This document shows positions 43,801 to 54,300 of a stretch of DNA of 64,000 nucleotides, piece after piece. Every line of letters starts with the position of its first letter. Positions within the stretch are counted from its first letter, which is position 1. The stretch comes from Kiritimatiellia bacterium (lineage in GTDB: Bacteria; Verrucomicrobiota; Kiritimatiellia; RFP12; UBA1067), in NCBI GenBank assembly GCA_017403825.1, contig JAFRDO010000027.1, positions 124,001 through 188,000 on the forward strand, read 5' to 3'. The notes under the pieces were generated by a model that saw nothing but the letters and a program-made list of their open reading frames with translations, was not told the origin of the DNA and ran no database searches. The position numbers and the translations under genes were made by a program.

Positions 43801-45480
43801 CGCTTTGAATGATGTAATGCCAAACAGACGACTGGACAAATGGCTTCTCCCAGCATCCGACAATAACGGCACAGAGACTACCACCTGAGACAAGCCACCT
43901 CCATGTGCAAACAGCAATCTCAACTTGTGCAAGGAAAAAATCAAATGCCATCGTTCAATAAGGGGAACTTCCAAAAGATCATCTATAAGAACAACCTCAT
44001 AACAGCGAATGATTCTTGCTAACGCCCCAATAGATCGTCTGTCAATCGCAAGATCATCATTCCCCCAAAAATATGATTCTAACTCTCGCGGAGTGGCCAC
44101 TATGATGTCTGGATTAATACTGTTCCCAGCGCACCACGCCCTTACTTGCTCTCGGTCCAATCGTCCACATGAAATATATGCATCCATCAATATGCCTGAC
44201 AAACGTTTTCGCAACTCGGAAACCACCTCATTGGCCTGATCGGAGTCGGGAACTACGAACAGGACATTCTGGCGACGAACAATGGCGGAAAACAAAGCAC
44301 AAGCAAGCAACAATTCAGTTCGACCAGCCCCCTCGTCCCCTTCCAAGATCATGTCCGCAGACAAGCTGTTCCCGTGCCGATGCGCATCAAGCGCCGCATT
44401 ATAAGATCTGTGGAACTGCTTGAAGAACTCATACTGGCTTTCCGTTGGATGGGCATCCGCCCGTCTACCCATCAAGAGCCATAACGCCTTCGCCCTTTCG
44501 CAATCTGCTTTCCCAAGCGAATCAAATTCCAGAGGAGCAGACGCTCTACTAATTGATCGTCTGCGAACATCAACCCCTCCAACCAGTTTTCCATCACAAA
44601 CATTTGAAATTTGAGCGGCGAAATCGTCGATCCACTGAGGTCTGCTCTCGCCAGTAAAGATCCTTTTTATCCATGATCGCACTTTTGAAAGAACGGTCTT
44701 CTGCTGTTGCTGCTGCTTTTTGCTCCTATCCATTGTTCTGCTGCCAAACAGCATCCAAATCGCATAAAACACCATTGCCATCGGCATCAGCGTCGCAAAC
44801 AAGGCCACTCTAACCACCCCTCGTTTTACCAAATCAGCGATAAAGCTCAACCCAATTGAAGATAGCGTGTGTTTTATGATTGGGAGGGAATCCATTGCCC
44901 TGCCAACCCAGTTGCCGAAATCGCCAACTAATGTCATTAGCGCCAATGCCAAGCACACGGTAGCCAAGATAAACCACACAGGCCTTTTTTTCTTGCCTAC
45001 CCCATCCGTCGGCTTAACACCCAACAGCCAAAGCAACAAGACAAATATTGGCGCAAAGCACAACAAGTTAAGAATATACATGATCGGCCCTGTCACCACA
45101 AGGCCGTCAATCCATTCTAACGCAAAAGAAACGACAACCGGAGCAAGGCCAAACAGCACCATCAACAGAACAATGCCATACGAAAGCTTGATGCATTGGG
45201 GGGAGCGTACCTTTACTTTTATTTTCGAACCGACGGCAGCCCGCGACATCAGATTCAAAACAGCAAATGTTATTGTCGCCCCCAGAAGCACCGCAAAAGC
45301 CGAAGAAAGCGCGAGCACCCATCGTCCTGGATGTTTGAACAATGACACAAAGGAATCAAAATCAGACAACGCAAATACTGAAAATACTCCCAAAGCGATT
45401 ATTGGAGACATCCCAAGAAGGAACCACCACTTTTTCTTCTGCTCCAGTGCCATAGGGTGCGAAGACCAACCGTTCAGCAC
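40825..45480 (-). CDS. Membrane-anchored helicase-like / transglutaminase-like fusion
   Basis: The protein has 1551 residues. Six hydrophobic helices span about 15-255. A helicase-like P-loop region follows: EGDEGAGRTE (near 380; Arg replaces the Walker A Lys), VLFVVPDSDQAN (motif Ia-like), IVATPRELESYF and VVLIDDLLE (Walker B-like). The C-terminal 300 residues include a transglutaminase-like core: GDCEDTSILY (Cys), PRHAAVG (His) and YAETAC (acid). The ATPase may be inactive, while the Cys-His site looks usable. The labelled start is GTG 45480, or ATG 45453. The frame is open further up, and GGGAGG stands 5 bases before an in-frame ATC at 45561, so the true start is uncertain. It follows the unknown membrane protein and the FtsZ-like gene. 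Confidence 0.75.
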   Translation of the reverse strand: MLNGWSSHPMALEQKKKWWFLLGMSPIIALGVFSVFALSDFDSFVSLFKHPGRWVLALSSAFAVLLGATITFAVLNLMSRAAVGSKIKVKVRSPQCIKLSYGIVLLMVLFGLAPVVVSFALEWIDGLVVTGPIMYILNLLCFAPIFVLLLWLLGVKPTDGVGKKKRPVWFILATVCLALALMTLVGDFGNWVGRAMDSLPIIKHTLSSIGLSFIADLVKRGVVRVALFATLMPMAMVFYAIWMLFGSRTMDRSKKQQQQQKTVLSKVRSWIKRIFTGESRPQWIDDFAAQISNVCDGKLVGGVDVRRRSISRASAPLEFDSLGKADCERAKALWLLMGRRADAHPTESQYEFFKQFHRSYNAALDAHRHGNSLSADMILEGDEGAGRTELLLACALFSAIVRRQNVLFVVPDSDQANEVVSELRKRLSGILMDAYISCGRLDREQVRAWCAGNSINPDIIVATPRELESYFWGNDDLAIDRRSIGALARIIRCYEVVLIDDLLEVPLIERWHLIFSLHKLRLLFAHGGGLSQVVVSVPLLSDAGRSHLSSRLFGITSFKAENAMQIIPRKCEDPWCVHLKVKGGVSPNEICVELVRKCLEIGWSVVIYRKGISAQQCQKVKEKICTGIGQGKLEVVSRLRELRGILEPKAVFYLTALSGDAVVSLRLNMNTEETVFVGIEGPDTIAIEKYPIIPTLPDNTAHALRIYHLKSLLPFIVRNEPMDQSVWHRFGLFDVSNKLPIVVRESNKHPSETWEQDVWDEKDRYGKPLWPYVVLKDKGTTSNAGFKLDTSMLPFTTDDLYEIQDTHQVVLGNLIADGDASCNEISSIAKWCSADLTAFCDLSHVTTLRIGKTADGDITSAGGENVFKVRLPFRKEENKEGHCLLFTPMSEQWQGDGTDLDIPVRSFKWTIESISVPEVSVSNDAFLAFNLRESRGIHRIVDAVIHQLISIDGQKEFVRGPCTYNYKAFISGIVLNPYKLSDDDFKLQIQRFASGEWSTSDCPIFSPLLTYVFSTVLRRIMPEFPQVAICPAFHVVDRDGAIGRVCFWLLQPTNSGKIVNDFLAKLLSTIKPQKRPKITGVDAIKAGMVDAETFVMAMLETIDAVKNLYVEGNEKLTNQRRLHWLRMSSGFSYYCSLETDEENSIFSKDIEESYRVLKELCDVLRNVSNIKIDAPKLPSGDTNWIMARKRFEMPLLQADIKWECRGALPKGMNAGRGALEYSWSYHGKQYSLSAGFDKKEDHDSYNVFLDRFSAWRIPSDNAWSEYGYNDPYRDFVDGLYNELKKMYDADRIGSSAASFAEFLLSFVQASIQYVKDPKDASHQSDWPRFPSETCSLKIGDCEDTSILYIELLRRAKIESALLLIPRHAAVGVVVEMVKTGTGKDPIKYSWKGKDYVYAETACSAGKTRVLGDETSLISSAEKIPAVLVPTIDFSRYPPPRVCVLTAKFDRGNNTLDVSIACPNDDSIRDDELSVVCYLRYAKDAFEEPAGDYKFVGGAKIVGCKSGEVMSATIKVDVPFRNSVKTRWLDMYICENGTGDVCGHYVGVFENP

Positions 45481-45541
45481 TTCCGCGCTGAACTTCTTCT
45501 GACACGCCTCAAATTGCTTAATGGGGGTTTTAGGGCTGCCG

Positions 45542-47929
45542 TTATCCTTTGTGGAGTTGATGCTGACCTCCCTTGCCTTGTACTTTAAGTACTAATTTTC
45601 CTTCATCAGTACAGTCAAATTCCACATGAAAATCCTGAAAATGAAATGCAACAAGATTCATTGTAGCCATCAACGATGCTTTTCCACCAACAACAGGTCG
45701 GCATATCGATTGTGTTTTTCTACTAAGGCCCTTATACACTTCTGGCACGAGCAACATATCGCATGTCGAATCGTTTTTAATATTATCCTTGTCAACATGC
45801 ATACTGGCGAATACATATCCAGAAGTCACATCCGAGGCCAAACATTCATCAATCCAGAGCCCAAAGTCATCCTTCCCCTTTTTTATTTCATCACGCAAAT
45901 CTGCCTTTAGTTTGTCCACTATGTTTGCACCCGTCACTTGCATATACGAACGGATCCTTGGGATAAAGAACTTTGCCGGGAAATTGCCGAGCGCCACACC
46001 ATCTTTAACCTCTGAATCCAAACACCACGCACTCCATTCCCCAATAAACGATGCTTCGGGTTTTTCAAACGCTTCAGCAACCACCTCTTTTGACTTGACC
46101 ATCCCAGAGAAATCCGACCCTGAAAGATTTATGTCCATGCCATGCTCGTACATGGTTGCCTGTTGCAGTCGACCAACCTGAATCTTTCTGCGATCGTCGT
46201 ACTTATCCTGAGACGCATCATTTTTAGGCTCCCCCAAAAAGACGTTGAGCACTGGGCTTTTCACCTCTGCATGCAAAAACCGCCTGACACGCTCTAATAT
46301 ACGACCGACAAACGCAACACCACGCCTAATCTCCTCTTGGTCCCGACATTGTTGCGCCAGATCAACTAAAGCGAATGCAGCTCTACTTCGATCTTTCATT
46401 ATTTCACCAATTAGATGAGCCATCTCAAGCAAAGAATTCAATCCCGACAAACCCGCACTCGAATGAGCCCTGAGCATTGTTAGCCAAGCTACGCATGCAC
46501 CAACGATTGACAGCCCGCCTAACCATAGCGCTGTAAACATACCGCACCCCATCGCCCGATGAACTATCTGGGAAATTGCCGCAGCACAGAACAAAGAGAC
46601 AACAATCACCGCACAAAACCCCATGTACCATGGAATGTAATGTAACCGCATCAAATCGAAATTCTCGGCATTTTCCCTCAGTGACTTCATTGCGTCTTGG
46701 CGGGCAATTTCATTGGACGCGACATTTCCCCATTTCTCAAAAATGGAATCCTCTGATTCTGAGGATGTCTTCGGCAAGATTTCCCTCAACGAATCCAATT
46801 GCAAGAAAACGTTTCGAGGATCCTTCCGAACAGACTCGAACACCCTCCTTGAATCGATTACACGAGCATTTCTCTTCGCAAAAACCAAGGCTTCAAAATC
46901 TTTTCTATAGCATTGCCACGATTCATTCCACCGTGCATCATCAAGGACCTCGCATGCATAGGCACTCGCCTCGACTTTCTCCCATGCACTATCTTGTCCT
47001 TTTTCTTTATCCCTCTCTGGAATCGCCAGTTCTATTTTTCTCCCAAAACCATAGCTTGTCTCCGATGCCACAACGGTACAAGAACCACCCGCAATGCCAT
47101 GTTTCGAATTCTTGTTATGCTCTGCCAAAGCCTTGTAGGCCTCGTCTAATCTGTGCTTCCAGGCATCCTCCAGCAGGGCATCAGGATATTTCATTCGGAA
47201 CTCTCTAGCACGCCAGAGATGCACCCCCCGCTTCAATATCCCATCATTATCAGAGGGAGGATCAATCATGAGTCGCAAAATCAGTCTCCCAATCATTATG
47301 GGCCATACATAGCGTGAGAATATAGAGCCTCTATTGCTATTCTCAACCTCAAGATTGTAATCTAAGAAGAAACATGCTCGAATGGCTTTTTGGGTTGCCA
47401 ATCTGTCGTTAAACAACTTAAGCTTTTCGGCATCTACCGTAATCATGCCGCCACTAGCGACCACTACAAGCAAGTGGCGTCGTAAATTCCTTGCCTGTTC
47501 CTCCGAGAACCTTTTTTCAGTAGTCCTGTCAAGCCTCTCTACCCAATTCAATATCTCTGATATGTCATCTATATTCTCCGCGTGTTCTGCCTCTTCTTTC
47601 TTGCCAATAAACACAATATGTAAAACCGTTGAGCGGAAAAGGTGCGACAACTTGAACTCTGCCCATTGCCCTTCATCGCCTTTGTCTGGAAGTCCAAACA
47701 ATGCGGGGAAAGACGTCCCGGATTCTTCGCCTTTCCGGTAGTCTATTTCTGCAGGCCATAGATAAACAGCATCGTTAACGCCACGAGACCCATGATCCTG
47801 AACCAGATCATCAAAATCCTTAAACAACCCCGCGGGAAGCACTCCGCAATTGCGGAGTGCTTCCTGCCTAGAGGGGTGAATCAGGACGACAAGATTACTC
47901 GCCGAACTGCTGTTATTTGAACCTGGCAA
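45542..47929 (-). CDS. Membrane protein of unknown function, FtsZ-like gene partner
   Basis: The protein has 795 residues. The start is TTG at 47929 with GGGAGG six bases upstream, overlapping the FtsZ-like gene by 17 bases. Residues about 10-250 look like a mixed alpha/beta domain (NLVVLIHPSRQEAL, TVLHIVFIGKK, HLLVVVASGGMI). Two membrane helices lie at about 435-490 (YMGFCAVIVVSLFCAAA, LSIVGACVAWLTML). The rest is soluble and unrecognised. Its overlap with the FtsZ-like gene suggests they act as a complex, perhaps with this protein tethering the filament to the membrane. Confidence 0.75.
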   Translation of the reverse strand: MPGSNNSSSASNLVVLIHPSRQEALRNCGVLPAGLFKDFDDLVQDHGSRGVNDAVYLWPAEIDYRKGEESGTSFPALFGLPDKGDEGQWAEFKLSHLFRSTVLHIVFIGKKEEAEHAENIDDISEILNWVERLDRTTEKRFSEEQARNLRRHLLVVVASGGMITVDAEKLKLFNDRLATQKAIRACFFLDYNLEVENSNRGSIFSRYVWPIMIGRLILRLMIDPPSDNDGILKRGVHLWRAREFRMKYPDALLEDAWKHRLDEAYKALAEHNKNSKHGIAGGSCTVVASETSYGFGRKIELAIPERDKEKGQDSAWEKVEASAYACEVLDDARWNESWQCYRKDFEALVFAKRNARVIDSRRVFESVRKDPRNVFLQLDSLREILPKTSSESEDSIFEKWGNVASNEIARQDAMKSLRENAENFDLMRLHYIPWYMGFCAVIVVSLFCAAAISQIVHRAMGCGMFTALWLGGLSIVGACVAWLTMLRAHSSAGLSGLNSLLEMAHLIGEIMKDRSRAAFALVDLAQQCRDQEEIRRGVAFVGRILERVRRFLHAEVKSPVLNVFLGEPKNDASQDKYDDRRKIQVGRLQQATMYEHGMDINLSGSDFSGMVKSKEVVAEAFEKPEASFIGEWSAWCLDSEVKDGVALGNFPAKFFIPRIRSYMQVTGANIVDKLKADLRDEIKKGKDDFGLWIDECLASDVTSGYVFASMHVDKDNIKNDSTCDMLLVPEVYKGLSRKTQSICRPVVGGKASLMATMNLVAFHFQDFHVEFDCTDEGKLVLKVQGKGGQHQLHKG

Positions 47930-50900
47930 TCAATGCCTCCCAGGTCGCTCTGTCTTCCTCGTCGGAAGCATCTCTCTGTTCAACTGTCCAAGAAGCAAGA
48001 GCGTCGTAAAGTTCTTTTACAAGAGCCGCATGCTCGGTTTTCACTTTTTCCTCAAAAAGTTTCTTTTCTTCAAGGAGTCTCGCGCAGAGATCAAGCCCTG
48101 CGGAGATATCTCGAGGATTGACCTTGCCTTTTGCGCCAGTCATCGTCTTTCCATGTCCCTGCAGAAAAGAATAGAGATTGCACACACTAGTACAAATCTT
48201 CTTCCCAGGAAGCCAGGGGCATGTCGGATCGTCAACTGCGCACCGCTTCCTGTCGCTCCAGACATAAGTCTTGCGCGCATACACATATGACTGACGAGCA
48301 CCAGCCACAATCGGCATTAACTGCCATTTGATAGAACGAAGGATTTTCTCGGTTTCAGCGCGAGCATCGGCAGCAATGCCATTTCCAAGCAGAGCATAGA
48401 CCAGAGCGTCCGCCGCATCATCAGATTCTGCGTCTTCATCAGCTTTCGCCCATGGCCTCCATCGAATCGCACGCAATTTCTCGTCGCGCACATAAATAGG
48501 CGATGGATATCCAACCCCCTTGTTGTCATTGACATCGACAAAAATCGACTTGCCGTCTTTCTGCTCAGCCCAGCGCAACCATTCGGCAACATCTGGCTCA
48601 TTGTAGTAGTCAAATGACCGTACTTCATCTAGGAGATTCCTGCCTCTCAACAAATCGTACTCTTTCAAACTCGGAATCGATGCTCGGCTAAATGTTATCA
48701 AGCAGAACTCAGATCCGTCACATTCGTCGCGACCGTAGACCCGAACGTTGACATACTTCAGCTTTTTGCCAAAGGCTTCGCTCAGACCAGGGAAATGCGG
48801 GATGGCATCCTTGTTCTCCGGGAAAAACACCTTAACAGTCAGTTTTTCATCACCAGTGCCAACCCTTCCAACCAACCACCAGGGGGTTGTGGACCCCACC
48901 ATTGAAAGCGCCGTGCGCTTCATGATTTCGTCTGCTGGCGGTAATAATCCAATCGGTCGGAAACCGAGATAGCGCTCAAATGCGTCGCAAACCCTATTGT
49001 ATTTTGCCGAATTACCCTTGAGTGCCTTTAGCCAATCATTCCAGAACGGCCGATTCCGTTCAAGCACCTTCTTGAATGAAAAGTTCTCACTCATGAAACC
49101 CTCTGGCAAGTACACATCCGCCCGTATTGCCCCCATCAGGTCCCGAAGAAATTCATCCCTCGCATCATAATCAATTTCATTGACAGAAGCTATGGTCGAA
49201 AGTTGTCCACCATCGGCGATTGCCTTAAAGAGGAACTTCTCAACCCCATCTCCGGGCTTGCACGCATTACCAACCAAACCTTTAACCTCGTCTTCATCTT
49301 TGCAAATGGGCTTTAGAATACGTTTATAGAATCGCTCTCTATCGGAGGAATCCGGCAACGCATCTTCAAGATTGTCAGGTGTGCTAAACAGAGTTGAGAA
49401 TGAAGCAGCATTCTTAACCCCTTCCGTGAACATATCCGCAGACAGATCACATATCTCATCAAAACATTCCAATGAAGCCTTCAACGAATTGATTCTATCG
49501 TATATCCTTGAAAACGCCTTTCGGAAGGCATCAATCATCGCTGGGTACTTTGTGCTAACGATACCCTGCGGAACCAATCCATCAAAGGAACCATTATCGA
49601 CTTTTATCAGATCCCTAACCTCCGTCACCGTAAAGTACGGAACTTTCTTCCCGGGTATTGCGCTTTGCGCTTTTTCAAGCAAGGTTTTCTTGCTGCGGAC
49701 ATTCACATGCGCCAACGTAGCAGCACGAGGATCGTCATCAAGTCCTTGGGGATTCTTAAGCTGCATTATTTTAGCGCGCAGTTTTGATACCGCCTCGAGG
49801 CGAGACCGAATGCCATTGATGAACTGCTTGACGCGTCCAAGCGAAGGCTTTTCACCTTTCTCTTTATCACCGCGATAAACCGACTTGATCGTAGATTCAA
49901 GTATTTCATAGAATGCGTTTTCCGATCCGATCGCCTCAAGAACTGCTTCATTCACCATCGACAATTCGTTTTTCGAAGCGTCCAGCATGGGACGAACGAC
50001 TCTTTCCGCCGCAGCCCCATTCATTGAACCGAGACTTGTCGCGAGTTTTTTCAGCGCCCCAGAATATCGTTGCAACAAGTACGCAGAAGCTCTCTGCATA
50101 AGAGTCCCGTTCTCATTGGGCCTGACGTCTTCATATCCCCTCACGGGAATATCGATCGGCACCTTTTTAAAGAACTCTTCGACCGAACTGCTAACATCAT
50201 CGTCATTGTTGATCAAATTCTTCGCCACAATTGCACATGCAACATGTTCAAAATAATTCTGAAGCTTAACGGCATCCACTTCGAAAGAAACAGAGGCCAA
50301 GCCATTGTAAGACCGAGCGGAATTGATCAATTCTGTCGCGATTTCACTATTGGCAACAACCGAAGCCATCCATGCGCCTGCCATTTCGTGATAATATCCG
50401 TTCTTGCCTAACGATCTTGATGGACTATCCCCACAAACAAGATAAGCCCTACAAATAGGTTGTTGCGGATTGAGTTCAAGACTCACTTTTATGACATCAG
50501 ATTTCTCCCGGGCCGGATTCGCCAAGTCGGGCAGTTCATAGACATAAACGTCAGCCGTCTCTCCATCGCGACCAACTCGTGTCCAGCAAGAAAGCTCAGA
50601 AAGCCCAGTAAGCGAATTAATCTTTATTCCCAGCTCCTGATCCGGGTACTCCTCCATGACATTCGTAAAACAATTCGCGTCAAAAAGAAGAACCGTCGGA
50701 TTGATTGCTTTCTTATACTTGTCTTGAATAAACTGACGGGTCTTAAATGCAATGGGCCACCATGTTCCCCTGCCCGTGCCACCAGCCAAGCCCGCGACAA
50801 GAAAAATATCGAGACTACTCAAAACATTCGGATTCCCATTGCCCTTATTGAGTATTCTTGTGATGATACTCCGTATGGAACTTTCAATCTCATGCATCTT

Positions 50901-51362
50901 TTCCCATGCTAGGCAGTAGGAAGCGGGGGGGCATTGGCTTGCACCCAGAACAAGATTCGAAACTAGCGGCGCCCGGAACGGTCTTTCGTAGCAATCGAAC
51001 CACCAATGCTTCTTGAGCCTCGCCAAACCGACATTATCTTCATCAACTTTATACGGCTCGATAAAATATGGATTTACGACATCAGACAAGATGTTGACAT
51101 TCTCCGACAGTAAAAGAGACTCGATCATAGGCGACGTTGCAGTCAACATCTGTTTCTTAATATCCCGCTCAAAGTCGCTAAGATCCGTTGCATCAGTATC
51201 TACGGCAAAGTAATACACCCTCTTGTGGAGACTGTGCCGTAAATGAGGATTATTCGCCAACAATCTGTTCATTCCAAGGATTGTCTTCAATCCAGAACCT
51301 CCGCAACCAATGACCAGAGTGATCCTCTCGTCGTTCATCGCATTTTCTTCTTTGTTGTTCAT
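47913..51362 (-). CDS. Tubulin/FtsZ-superfamily protein (Tubulin_2-like)
   Basis: The 1149-residue protein starts behind AAAGGAAAG. A Rossmann-type N-terminus has a glycine loop GCGGSG (19-24), an acidic VDTDATDLSD region (54-63) and a tubulin-signature-like loop LAGGTGRGT (192-200), comparable with GGGTGSG in FtsZ. Together these indicate GTP binding and possible filament formation. The remaining 900 residues are far longer than FtsZ and unrecognised. FtsZ-like families with a vWA-protein neighbour are known from comparative genomics and have been proposed to remodel membranes. The vWA gene directly upstream fits that. GTPase activity is inferred. Confidence 0.8.
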   Translation of the reverse strand: MNNKEENAMNDERITLVIGCGGSGLKTILGMNRLLANNPHLRHSLHKRVYYFAVDTDATDLSDFERDIKKQMLTATSPMIESLLLSENVNILSDVVNPYFIEPYKVDEDNVGLARLKKHWWFDCYERPFRAPLVSNLVLGASQCPPASYCLAWEKMHEIESSIRSIITRILNKGNGNPNVLSSLDIFLVAGLAGGTGRGTWWPIAFKTRQFIQDKYKKAINPTVLLFDANCFTNVMEEYPDQELGIKINSLTGLSELSCWTRVGRDGETADVYVYELPDLANPAREKSDVIKVSLELNPQQPICRAYLVCGDSPSRSLGKNGYYHEMAGAWMASVVANSEIATELINSARSYNGLASVSFEVDAVKLQNYFEHVACAIVAKNLINNDDDVSSSVEEFFKKVPIDIPVRGYEDVRPNENGTLMQRASAYLLQRYSGALKKLATSLGSMNGAAAERVVRPMLDASKNELSMVNEAVLEAIGSENAFYEILESTIKSVYRGDKEKGEKPSLGRVKQFINGIRSRLEAVSKLRAKIMQLKNPQGLDDDPRAATLAHVNVRSKKTLLEKAQSAIPGKKVPYFTVTEVRDLIKVDNGSFDGLVPQGIVSTKYPAMIDAFRKAFSRIYDRINSLKASLECFDEICDLSADMFTEGVKNAASFSTLFSTPDNLEDALPDSSDRERFYKRILKPICKDEDEVKGLVGNACKPGDGVEKFLFKAIADGGQLSTIASVNEIDYDARDEFLRDLMGAIRADVYLPEGFMSENFSFKKVLERNRPFWNDWLKALKGNSAKYNRVCDAFERYLGFRPIGLLPPADEIMKRTALSMVGSTTPWWLVGRVGTGDEKLTVKVFFPENKDAIPHFPGLSEAFGKKLKYVNVRVYGRDECDGSEFCLITFSRASIPSLKEYDLLRGRNLLDEVRSFDYYNEPDVAEWLRWAEQKDGKSIFVDVNDNKGVGYPSPIYVRDEKLRAIRWRPWAKADEDAESDDAADALVYALLGNGIAADARAETEKILRSIKWQLMPIVAGARQSYVYARKTYVWSDRKRCAVDDPTCPWLPGKKICTSVCNLYSFLQGHGKTMTGAKGKVNPRDISAGLDLCARLLEEKKLFEEKVKTEHAALVKELYDALASWTVEQRDASDEEDRATWEALIARFK

Positions 51363-51385
51363 TTTCTTTCCTTTCTTTTGCAGGT

Positions 51386-54300
51386 TTAGAATGAGAGTTT
51401 AAATGCCAAATAGACTGCACCAACCACAATGAATAATGTCAATGCAATCCTTATCCATAAATAGGACATGTCTGGGTCTCTATTCAAATCAAACAAGATC
51501 CACAAAAAAGTTTCTTTCGGATGCTCTTGAGCATAGCCAGCAGCAACAATGGAAACCGTATAGTAATCGCCAAACGTTCCCGTTTTGACTGTGTTACTTG
51601 GACTTTTCAAATCCAACTTTGGTTTTTGTTTTTCAGAAACCGAATCTACATTCACGACAAGAATCGTATTCCCAAAGCTCTCGCCCTGCCAATTATCATG
51701 TAAAAGATATAATGGAAATTCAGCTTGGTTACGCCCTGTTTGCCATATCTCATGTTCTTTATCGTTCTCATCCATATAAGATCCTTGCAAATCTACGTAA
51801 GAACCACTGGAGAAGTTTAACGACTTAGGATCTGTAGTGCCATTTGGATCGTTATCAAAGCAAGACTGTAACCACCAGAATCTCGGATCGTCACCAGAAT
51901 AATACCACCAAACGACACCAATAAGGCAAGCTGAAACAAAGCAAATGGCTAGTATTGCCCATAGGCGATAGATACGCAGAGAATGACTTGCTTCATGCGT
52001 ATTATCCTCATCGTCAAAGACTCGCTGCACAAAGACCGCCTCTCCTACATCAGTGCAACGGAATTCGATTTCCGCATCGGACTTGGGATTGCCCTCGTCA
52101 TCCTTGATCACAACCCCGTTGTATGTCCATTCGCGTTTTACAACGTCGGGTGATTTTATTCCCACTAGTACCACCTGCCGCCCCTGCGCTATGCTTCCAG
52201 TAATGATTTTGCTCGACTTCGCATGAGGACGGATCGAAAATTCTGCGCTAATCGGCTGTTTCTCAACTACCAGTCGTGAAGGAGCAGTGACAGCGAACGC
52301 GTCACCGCACTTCGCACAACGTCCCGATGCCTTGATTGCATACGTCCTATATTTTGCATAACGATGTGTCACCGAGTTGCCCCTGTTCGTATAAACTGTG
52401 CCGTCGTCCATATCCCATACGACATCCGACACCTCCCCTCCATGCGGGTCGAGAGAGACAGTATAATCGACTTCCTTGCCAATGCTGTTGACTTGCGGCT
52501 GAACTATGGACGCTTGGACAGCAGGGCAGTAGGCCACAACCGTTCGTTCGTCATCGGATTGCACGATACGCCCACTCGGCAGAGTCGCCTCTGCGCGGAC
52601 AGAGTAGGAAACGCTGGATACCTTCGGGATGCGTTTGAATTGGTAAGAGCATGATTCCTTGGTGCCAGCCGGTTCTGGCGCACCACCAACTCGCTGCACG
52701 ATCCAGCGAACCGAATCGGACTTGAGAACACCGCCCTCTGGATCTATTTTTGCGGAGAAAGTCATACGGCCATCAAACACCGTGGTCTCGCCATTTACAG
52801 GCTTAACTATGGATATGCGAGCCTGGGTGCGAAGTGTTACGGGCAAAGGCTTTGACGATGCCTTGCCGTCCGCGCTCCTGGCAACTAGATAGAAGGAGCC
52901 TTCACCATACTCCGCAGATTTGAAGTTGACAGACTTCTCACTCGTTCCGTCCGCGCTAACTTCAGATTCGCCAAGAGCCTTTTCGTTCTCGTGGTTTGCG
53001 TCGGACAAGAACCATTGAATCGCCCCCGCAACGCCCCTGACATTCTTCGCGCAGAGCTTGAATGCCATGTCCGTCTTAATTTCTTCGTCCGCCGCAGGAC
53101 TGGCAATCTCAATACGAACGACACGCGGATTGACGCGGAACGGCATCGCATCGGATTGAATGTCAGAACCAGTTGCTGTCTTCCCGACAAACGAGACAAC
53201 ATACTCCCCACCATCGACAAACGACTGCTTAGCTGCAGAAACTGGCTTGTCCGGCGCAACGGTTGCATCTATTTCAGAGACAACCTTGCCAGCCTTGTCA
53301 GCAAACCGCCATTTCCCGGACACAACTCCGCTGACTCGAGACACAAATTCCACGTCTTCCCCGGCATCAAACTTCTCGTTGGCTGTTTCAGGCACAACAA
53401 TCCGTGCATATGGTTTGGCTGCGACATTGATCGTAGCCACCTCCGTCGAACATTCGCCTATGCGCTGAACATTGGCGCGCGCCTGCACCTTGTATTCGCG
53501 GGCGGCATCAAACGTATGTCGCAGAATACTGATGGTATCTCTACCGGCCTTCTGTTCGATTCCTCGATAGCACACTCCGTCAATGTACCACGTTACAGAA
53601 CTTACATCTTTCCACGCTTTGCAGGTCAGAGCGCACTCGACACCCTCGGTCGCGTTTTTCGGCAAATCCGAAAATGCGACTCCGGCATCGACAACATAAA
53701 CCTTGCCGCCTCGCGTATCGGGCGACATCTTGCCATGCGATACCGTCAGCGAATAGGGATATCCTGCCTCGTTTATCTTGGTATAAACGTGCGACACAGA
53801 ACTGCCGTTTGCCGAGGTCCCCTCGCCAAAGTTCCATGTAAAGATCGATCCTGATGTTGCCTCTGCGGAAAAGTCAACCTTGGTTCCGCGTGTCACGTAC
53901 AGATCGCCGGCGGGGCGAATATTCGTAATGGACACTTTCCCCACCTTGTCAAACATCACGTGAACGGGGGCTGTCTTGGAGAAACGGCAAGATCCATCTT
54001 TCGCCGGCAGCAGAAGGTTGAGCTTGAGCGTTGTCGCCTTGTTGTCAGCGAACACGGAATCGGGCAGCTGGAACACGGTTTTTACCGCTTTCCCAAGATC
54101 CATCACGCACGAGCCCAGAACGGCTCCGTCTGATGTGGAAAGCTCCAGCGTAGGCCTGACTGTTCCACGCTTCAACATGGACTGCCAGCGGTCGCCTGAC
54201 ATTGGGAACAGATAAGTCAAATTTGATATCTCAGCCTGTCCGCCCGTCTCAAGAGGGTTGCGATTGTTGTAAAGCCGTGAAGACGGCGTAACTCGGCAGA

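Noticed and set aside
47913..51362. Ordinary FtsZ
   Set aside because: The protein is about three times the length of FtsZ and only the glycine loops match, so it belongs to a distant FtsZ/tubulin-like family.
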